Below, in pieces: positions 1 through 3,767 of a stretch of DNA of 5,108 bases. How positions within the stretch are numbered: position 1 is the first letter of the stretch; the number at the start of each line of letters is the position of its first letter. The translations under genes were made by a program, and so were the position numbers. This DNA comes from JAZDJP01 sp043803805. GTDB taxonomy: Bacteria; Planctomycetota; JAZDJP01. Where the stretch lies: the NCBI GenBank assembly GCA_043803805.1, contig JAZDJP010000042.1, forward strand, positions 1 to 5,108, in the 5' to 3' direction. Below the pieces are notes generated by a model, which was not told the DNA's origin, ran no database searches, and worked only from the letters and a program-made list of their open reading frames with translations.

Positions 1-441
1 CTGGCGTTTCATGTTTTCGCGAGCGTCCTGGGTTGCGCGCTTCTGGCCGTGGCGTGCGCGGCGGGACTTCTGTTTGTCTGGCGGCGGAAATCGCTCAAGG
101 CCGGCGGCCCGGGCGGCATGGACGGCGGCTGGCCGGCCCTCACGGCCCTCGACGGGTTGTTCGTGCGCGCCACGGGATGGGGGATGATTTTTCTCACGGC
201 GGGGATGGTTCTCGGGGCGTTTCGGATTCCGGGGACGGAGGGGCATGACGCCTGGTACGCCGACGTTCGGACGGTGTTGTCGTTGCTCGGGTGGGGCCTT
301 TTCGCCGTGACCGCGATCGCCCGGCGGCGGCGGGGCTTCAGCACGCCGGCGGCGGTGGGGCTGGGCGTGGCGGGATATTTGTTAATCCTCGCGGGTCTCC
401 TGGCGCGCGGCCTGGGGGCTTCCGGATTCCACAAGTTTTAG
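1..441 (+). CDS. CcsA/HemX-family cytochrome c assembly membrane protein, C-terminal part
   Basis: The frame is open from base 1 to the TAG at 439-441, so the 5' end lies outside the window and 146 residues are visible. About four hydrophobic segments can be read (residues ~3-27, 57-74, 91-107, 117-137), separated by short Arg/Lys-rich loops. Family hallmarks are a His in the first visible helix (His4, in FHVFASVLG), the loop ALTALDGLFVRATGWG leading into a helix, and a C-terminal GFHKF resembling the usual final His of CcsA/HemX proteins. True System II CcsA carries a Trp-rich WWD-type heme-handling motif; the region where a WSWDPKE-like stretch would be expected (residues ~75-95) lacks it. 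This points to the HemX-like branch, usually found just upstream of hemA and in Bacillus known to affect HemA levels. The gene order here agrees. The protein is expected in the inner membrane. The family is fairly sure; HemX versus CcsA is inference. Confidence 0.8.
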   Translation: MAFHVFASVLGCALLAVACAAGLLFVWRRKSLKAGGPGGMDGGWPALTALDGLFVRATGWGMIFLTAGMVLGAFRIPGTEGHDAWYADVRTVLSLLGWGLFAVTAIARRRRGFSTPAAVGLGVAGYLLILAGLLARGLGASGFHKF

Positions 442-454
442 GAGTGGTCAGTGG

Positions 455-494
455 GAAGTCGGCGAGTCAGCGAGTCTGCGAGTCTCGAAGTCGG
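455..494. repeat. 8-base period tandem array (GCGAGTCN)
   Basis: GCGAGTC occurs at 462-468, 470-476 and 478-484, exactly 8 bases apart, each followed by a single variable base. The octamer GAAGTCGG flanks the array at 455-462 and 487-494, 32 bases apart, which keeps the 8-base register. The array lies 13 bases after the hemX-like stop. No function is evident, and it looks like a short degenerate satellite. Confidence 0.75.
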
Positions 495-503
495 AATGAG
501 AGA

Positions 504-524
504 AGTGCTGAGTGCTGTGTGCTG
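504..524. repeat. 7-base period tandem array (AGTGCTG x3)
   Basis: Three adjacent heptamers are seen: AGTGCTG at 504-510, the same at 511-517, and TGTGCTG at 518-524, with one substitution. The block follows the 8-base array after nine bases. It is followed by AGAAGG (525-530), which resembles a ribosome binding site but lies 27 bases before the hemA ATG. No function is evident. Confidence 0.7.
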
Positions 525-533
525 AGAAGGAAT

Positions 534-581
534 GGAATTTCGAATGTCGAGTGACGAATGACGAATTCGAAATTTGAAACG
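534..581 (+). repeat. 7-base period degenerate array (CGAATGN) entering hemA
   Basis: In strict 7-base steps from 534 the units are GGAATTT, CGAATGT, CGAGTGA, CGAATGA, CGAATTC and GAAATTT, then GAAACG. The unit at 555-561 contains the hemA start codon (ATG at 558-560), and later units encode hemA residues 2-8. A related block on the opposite strand lies at 3671-3691. The array is composed of self-similar heptamers rather than being one long inverted repeat, although its centre contains the palindrome GAATTC. Its role is unknown. Confidence 0.7.
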
Positions 582-1787
582 GGTCTCGCGCTTCCCGCCG
601 ACAAGGTTCATCTCGCCGGGATGAATCACAAGACGGCCCCGCTCGACCTCCGGGAAAAGGTCGCCTTTTCCACGGAGGAGGCGCCGGGGGTCCTGGCGCG
701 CGTGAAGACCGCGCTCGGGAACGCCGAGATCGTCGCGGTGTCCACCTGCAACCGCACGGAAATCGTCTGGGCGGGCCGGGAGATGGATCCGGCGCGGCTT
801 TTCGCCGCAGTGTTCGATGCCCAATCCTCCCCGTCCTGGGAGGGGGCGCTTTTCGCGGTGAATGGCCGGCGGGCCGTTGAGCACGTCTTCCGGGTGGCGT
901 GCGGCCTCGAGTCCATGGTGATGGGGGAGACCCAGGTCCTGCATCAGTTGCGGCGGGCCTACGATCGGTCTCTGGCGGCGGGGCTCACGGGGAGTGTCCT
1001 CAATCCGCTTTACCAGCGGGCCTTCCGGGCGGCCAAGGAGGTTCACACCCGCACGAAACTTGCGTCACGCCACGCCTCGGTCCCGGCGGTGGCGATGGAT
1101 CTGGCGGCGGCGCTGTTCGAGAACCTGGCCGCGGCGTCCGTGGTGGTGATCGGGACGGGGGAGACGGGAATTCTGGTTCTGGAGACGCTCCGGAAGCGCG
1201 GCGCCGGCGATATCGCCGTCGTTTCACGCGACCCGGCCCGCGCCCGCGGCGTTTGCGGGACGGCGGCCGTTCATCCGTGGGGGGAACTCCCGCGGCTCCT
1301 GGCCGGGGCGGATATTCTCATCGCCTGCGCGGCAACGGATGCGCCGGTCGTGACGGAGATCATGATTCGTGAGGCGTTCCCCGCGCGGCGGGGGCGCCAC
1401 CGGCCGCTCCTGGTGCTGGACCTCGCCGTTCCCCGGAACGTGGCGCCGGAAGCCGGGCGCTTCGAAGAGGTGTATCTCCGCAATCTGGACGATCTCCGGG
1501 CCGTCGCGGAGCGAAACCGGGCCGGGCTCGAGGGGGATCTCGTGGCGGTGAGGGAGATTCTCGCCGCGCACCTGGATGACTATTTTCGGGACAGCCGGGC
1601 CTCGGCCGCGGCGGCGGTCGCGCGCGACCTGCACGGGGCGATGGAGCAGGCGGTGGATGTCGAGATCACACGCCTCCGCGAAAATCTGGCGCATTTGCCC
1701 CCGGCGGACCGGGCGGAGGTGGAAGCGGCGGTGCGGCGGATCGTGGACAAGTTTCTTGACGGGAAGAGCAACGAATCAGGCGTATAA
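558..1787 (+). CDS. hemA: Glutamyl-tRNA reductase
   Basis: This enzyme reduces glutamyl-tRNA(Glu) with NADPH to glutamate-1-semialdehyde, the first committed step of C5-pathway 5-aminolevulinate and heme synthesis, in the cytoplasm. The 409-residue product shows the family motifs in order: AGMNHKTAPLDLRE (20-33); VSTCNRTEIV with the catalytic Cys64; EHVFRVACGLES with His109; GETQ (123-126); the nucleotide-binding VVVIGTGETG (195-204); LLVLDLAVPRNVAPEAG (284-300) and VYLRNLDDL (305-313); then an alanine-rich helical dimerisation domain (~320-400). ATG 558 is the only usable start: an in-frame TGA lies at 552-554, and the next Met (621) is inside the conserved first motif. That start lies in a heptamer repeat with no ribosome binding site at normal spacing, so residues 2-8 are repeat-derived. 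The C-terminus (KFLDGKSNESGV) ends soon after RRIVDK, where many homologues continue with an LHxP segment. Two in-frame TAA codons (1785-1790) end it. Confidence 0.96.
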   Translation: MTNSKFETGLALPADKVHLAGMNHKTAPLDLREKVAFSTEEAPGVLARVKTALGNAEIVAVSTCNRTEIVWAGREMDPARLFAAVFDAQSSPSWEGALFAVNGRRAVEHVFRVACGLESMVMGETQVLHQLRRAYDRSLAAGLTGSVLNPLYQRAFRAAKEVHTRTKLASRHASVPAVAMDLAAALFENLAAASVVVIGTGETGILVLETLRKRGAGDIAVVSRDPARARGVCGTAAVHPWGELPRLLAGADILIACAATDAPVVTEIMIREAFPARRGRHRPLLVLDLAVPRNVAPEAGRFEEVYLRNLDDLRAVAERNRAGLEGDLVAVREILAAHLDDYFRDSRASAAAAVARDLHGAMEQAVDVEITRLRENLAHLPPADRAEVEAAVRRIVDKFLDGKSNESGV

Positions 1788-1788
1788 T
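1756..1788 (+). promoter_or_regulatory. Possible promoter at the hemA 3' end
   Basis: A perfect TATAAT lies at 1783-1788, overlapping the hemA stop codon, with TTGACG at 1756-1761 upstream. The spacer between them is 21 bases, longer than the usual 17, so the pair is imperfect and the -10 box may act with another -35 element or not at all. If used, transcription would start near 1795, at the first codons of the downstream gene, which would make its mRNA leaderless or nearly so. GTA-TAA-TAA coding sequence can give this hexamer by chance, so confidence is low. Confidence 0.25.
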
Positions 1789-1793
1789 AAAGA

Positions 1794-3479
1794 ATGATGC
1801 CGATGACACGCGCAAGAATCCAATCCGGAATCTCCCTCGGGCTTCTGTCTCTTTTTGCCTGTTCGGCGGATGACGCAACCTCAAAAACGTCAAGGAGTCA
1901 TGAAGAAATTGCAATTCAATCCGCCTTTTCAATTCATCCCGGTTCATCCTCCGTTCGAATCGGCGGGCCGCACGGCATCGCATCTCCGAAGGAATCCCCC
2001 TCATTCCAACTCGAAATGGCCCGAAACGAAAGCGAGGCTTTCCAGGTCCTGGTCAGGGGGAAAACGACAGGATCAGAACCTCTTTCGGAAATCAGCGTCA
2101 CGATCGAACCGGTTGAGCGCGACTCCAACTCCAAACCTTCCTGGATGCCGGAAATCAAAACTTTCCAGGTGTTGGACGTTCTCTACGACAAACCGGCGGA
2201 AGACCCGACATTCAAAATTCCTCCCACAAACACGGGCTGGATCCCGGACGTCTGCCTGCCCTCGAAATCGGCAAAAGCGCAAAACCATCGTCCCGGAGAG
2301 ATTGTCTTTCTCTTCGATGTGAAAACTCCCCCACTTCAGGACAAGGAGCAAAAAGGACCTGTTTCTTTTGATTACCGCTTAAAATTCAGTGAAGCCGGGA
2401 AACCGCAAACCGTGGCGTCGCTCCTGCTTTCCGTTCAGGTTTTTCCCATTGAAATTCCGGCCCGGCTCCCGTTCAGAACCGGCTTTCACTGGAATTGGGA
2501 GATTGACAAATACCTGGGCCGGGAATTGACCGAAACCGAACGCCTCGCCTATCTGGATTTCTGCCTGGAATACCGTTTTACCCCGGGCGTTCTTTTTGAC
2601 AAAGGCCCGAATTTTTCGGAGGCGGAAATCAAAATCATCAAGGAAAAGGGCGGGACTCTTTTCCAGATTTTTCACCTTGGCGGCGGCGGAAAAAAAGTCC
2701 TTGATGACAAACAGAAGGAAAAATTCGCTCCGCAATTAAAATCCTGGCGCGATCAGATGGGGAAACTCGGCGTCTTGAACGACTGCTTCGCCCTCATCGC
2801 GGACGAACCACCTCCCGAGGCCATCCCCGCCATTCGGAAAAACGGCGAGTGGCTTAAAACAATTTTTCCTGAACTCAAACTCTGGGTCGCCTCCAGGCCG
2901 GGCAAGGAACTCTTGGATTTGATTGATGTCTGGGACATGGTCGTCGCCCATTCGACCGACCATTATGCCCTTCACAGTTTTACGGAAGAGAGTTTGAGAC
3001 TTGTCCGCGATAATCCGAAAAATGCCGGGTTCTGGTGGTTCTTTTCCGTCGAACCGTATCAGCCTCACCCGAATTGCCGATTGGACAACGATCTGATTGA
3101 TTCCAGGGCAATCGGTTGGATGTCGTTTTATAAAGGCGTCGAGGGATTCGTTTATTTCTGGCCGACCGCCTGGGGAATTAACAAGGAACTCCGGGATGTG
3201 CCCTTCCCGGAAAAGGCTGAAAAATGGAAACCCGGACTTGCGGGCGCGGGTGTTCTCTTCTATCCCGGAAACGACTCGCTTCCGATCCCCTCTCTTCGCC
3301 TGATCAATTTGCGAGACGGGATGGAGGACTGGGCGTTGTTCCGGCTTGCCGGGGACGACCTCCGGAAAATCGCGCCCTTCGAGACGCGCGATCCCCAAAA
3401 TCTGGCCGAACTACGAAGACAGGCATTTCGGGCGATTCTTCAAAATCGGTTCAAAACGCGTTCGGAACCGGTTCCGTGA
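1794..3479 (+). CDS. Predicted lipoprotein with GH123-like (DUF4091) glycoside hydrolase domain
   Basis: This is a complete 561-residue protein. A short basic start (MTRAR), a hydrophobic stretch and LFAC (20-23, Cys23 at the lipobox position) suggest a lipoprotein. Residues ~40-220 look like the beta-rich N-terminal domain, including ARNESEAFQVLV (76-87). From ~225 the sequence follows the GH123/DUF4091 barrel: FRTGFHWNWEID (227-238), LIADEPP with the adjacent Asp337-Glu338 where GH123 enzymes carry their catalytic pair, FWWFFSVEPYQPHPN (413-427), GWMSFYKGVEGFVYFW (441-456), and the closing GVLFYPGNDSLPIPSLR with LRDGMEDW (486-513). GH123 founders are N-acetyl-beta-galactosaminidases using substrate-assisted catalysis; the substrate here is unknown. 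The start could be Met1, 2 or 4 (1794, 1797, 1803); none has a good ribosome binding site. Its lower GC and AAA/TTT/AAT-rich codons, unlike hemA and the TPR gene, suggest separate acquisition. It sits six bases after the hemA stop, where hemC is often found. Confidence 0.85.
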   Translation: MMPMTRARIQSGISLGLLSLFACSADDATSKTSRSHEEIAIQSAFSIHPGSSSVRIGGPHGIASPKESPSFQLEMARNESEAFQVLVRGKTTGSEPLSEISVTIEPVERDSNSKPSWMPEIKTFQVLDVLYDKPAEDPTFKIPPTNTGWIPDVCLPSKSAKAQNHRPGEIVFLFDVKTPPLQDKEQKGPVSFDYRLKFSEAGKPQTVASLLLSVQVFPIEIPARLPFRTGFHWNWEIDKYLGRELTETERLAYLDFCLEYRFTPGVLFDKGPNFSEAEIKIIKEKGGTLFQIFHLGGGGKKVLDDKQKEKFAPQLKSWRDQMGKLGVLNDCFALIADEPPPEAIPAIRKNGEWLKTIFPELKLWVASRPGKELLDLIDVWDMVVAHSTDHYALHSFTEESLRLVRDNPKNAGFWWFFSVEPYQPHPNCRLDNDLIDSRAIGWMSFYKGVEGFVYFWPTAWGINKELRDVPFPEKAEKWKPGLAGAGVLFYPGNDSLPIPSLRLINLRDGMEDWALFRLAGDDLRKIAPFETRDPQNLAELRRQAFRAILQNRFKTRSEPVP

Positions 3480-3666
3480 CATGGCGTGTAAGCAATGGGT
3501 CCCCCCGCTCCAGCGCATGGCCGGAGTCCTTCCTTCCCGCGACGTGCTTCTCCAAAAAAGCAATCGAATATCGTCGGATGACCTCGAACTGCTCCTCGGT
3601 GCCGCTCAACATCTTCGTCTTGCGGTTGTCCGCGAAGCGATTGTTGAACGAAAAATGGCTGGCCCC
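3451..3666 (-). pseudogene. C-terminal remnant of an alpha/beta hydrolase (dienelactone hydrolase/PAF-acetylhydrolase-like)
   Basis: Read on the minus strand from about 3666 to the TGA at 3453-3451, an open frame gives ~71 residues. It begins GASHFSFNNRFADN, continues through KMLSGTEEQFEVIRRYS and IAFLEKHVAG, and ends near LERGDPLLTRHVTEP. A Gly-Ala-x-His-Phe-x-Phe segment followed by an IRRY-x-x-AFLEKH helix is the pattern of the catalytic-His end of alpha/beta hydrolases of the dienelactone hydrolase or PAF-acetylhydrolase type. The family assignment is from memory. The expected upstream domain with the nucleophile Ser and the acidic residue is absent: immediately upstream (3667-3693) the frame runs into heptamer repeats and then hairpins and the TPR gene. 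No start codon or ribosome binding site is plausible, so this is read as a decayed, truncated gene. Its GC is low, like the GH123-like gene, whose 3' end it overlaps tail to tail by 29 bases. It could instead be a chance open frame. Confidence 0.55.
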
Positions 3667-3670
3667 TTCC

Positions 3671-3691
3671 GAATTCGGCATTCGGAATTCG
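3671..3691 (-). repeat. Second copy of the CGAAT heptamer array
   Basis: On the minus strand, three units in strict 7-base steps are seen: CGAATTC (3691-3685), CGAATGC (3684-3678) and CGAATTC (3677-3671), followed by GGAAGG. Consensus and period match the array in front of hemA, in opposite orientation, although the units are partly palindromic. The block lies five bases upstream, in reading direction, of the hydrolase remnant and marks its breakpoint. Confidence 0.7.
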
Positions 3692-3695
3692 CCAT

Positions 3696-3723
3696 CCCTG
3701 CTTCGCCAAGTGGCTTCGCAGGG
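3696..3723. repeat. GC-rich hairpin 1 in the convergent spacer
   Basis: CCCTGC (3696-3701) pairs with GCAGGG (3718-3723). Inside it GCC (3705-3707) pairs with GGC (3712-3714) around a four-base AAGT loop, with a symmetric TTC/TTC internal loop between the stems. TTCGC also occurs twice as a direct repeat within it. No T-run follows on either strand, so it does not look like a standard intrinsic terminator. It could be a REP-like intergenic element or help end the converging transcripts. Confidence 0.5.
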
Positions 3724-3749
3724 CCCTCCGAATCTTCCGCGGAGGAGGG
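3724..3749. repeat. GC-rich hairpin 2 in the convergent spacer
   Basis: Directly after the first hairpin, CCCTCC (3724-3729) can pair with GGAGGG (3744-3749). Alternatively CCTCCG (3725-3730) can pair with CGGAGG (3740-3745). A small palindrome TCCGCGGA lies at 3736-3743. It is 18 bases past the TPR gene stop on the minus strand, where a terminator would be expected, but there is no T-tract. Function is unproven. Confidence 0.4.
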
Positions 3750-3767
3750 TCGGAATTTCATGCGTGT

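Noticed and set aside
455..581. CRISPR array
   Set aside because: Units are 7-8 bases long with no unique spacers of constant length.
438..1046. Minus-strand open frame of 202 residues opposite hemA
   Set aside because: It is antisense to the conserved hemA frame and its C-terminal end is the translated short repeats (words such as RNSIPSQHTALST); it has no family motif.
899..1372. Plus-strand Gly/Arg-rich frame of 157 residues inside hemA
   Set aside because: Low-complexity shadow of GC-rich hemA codons; hemA in the other frame has all catalytic motifs.
1224..1694. Minus-strand frame of 156 residues opposite the hemA 3' half
   Set aside because: Antisense shadow with no recognisable domain and no start signal.
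1788..1862. Intrinsic terminator after hemA
   Set aside because: No stem with a T-run is present; the next gene starts six bases on.
2736..3398. Minus-strand frame of 220 residues opposite the GH123-like gene
   Set aside because: The plus strand carries clear DUF4091 motifs here; the antisense frame has none.
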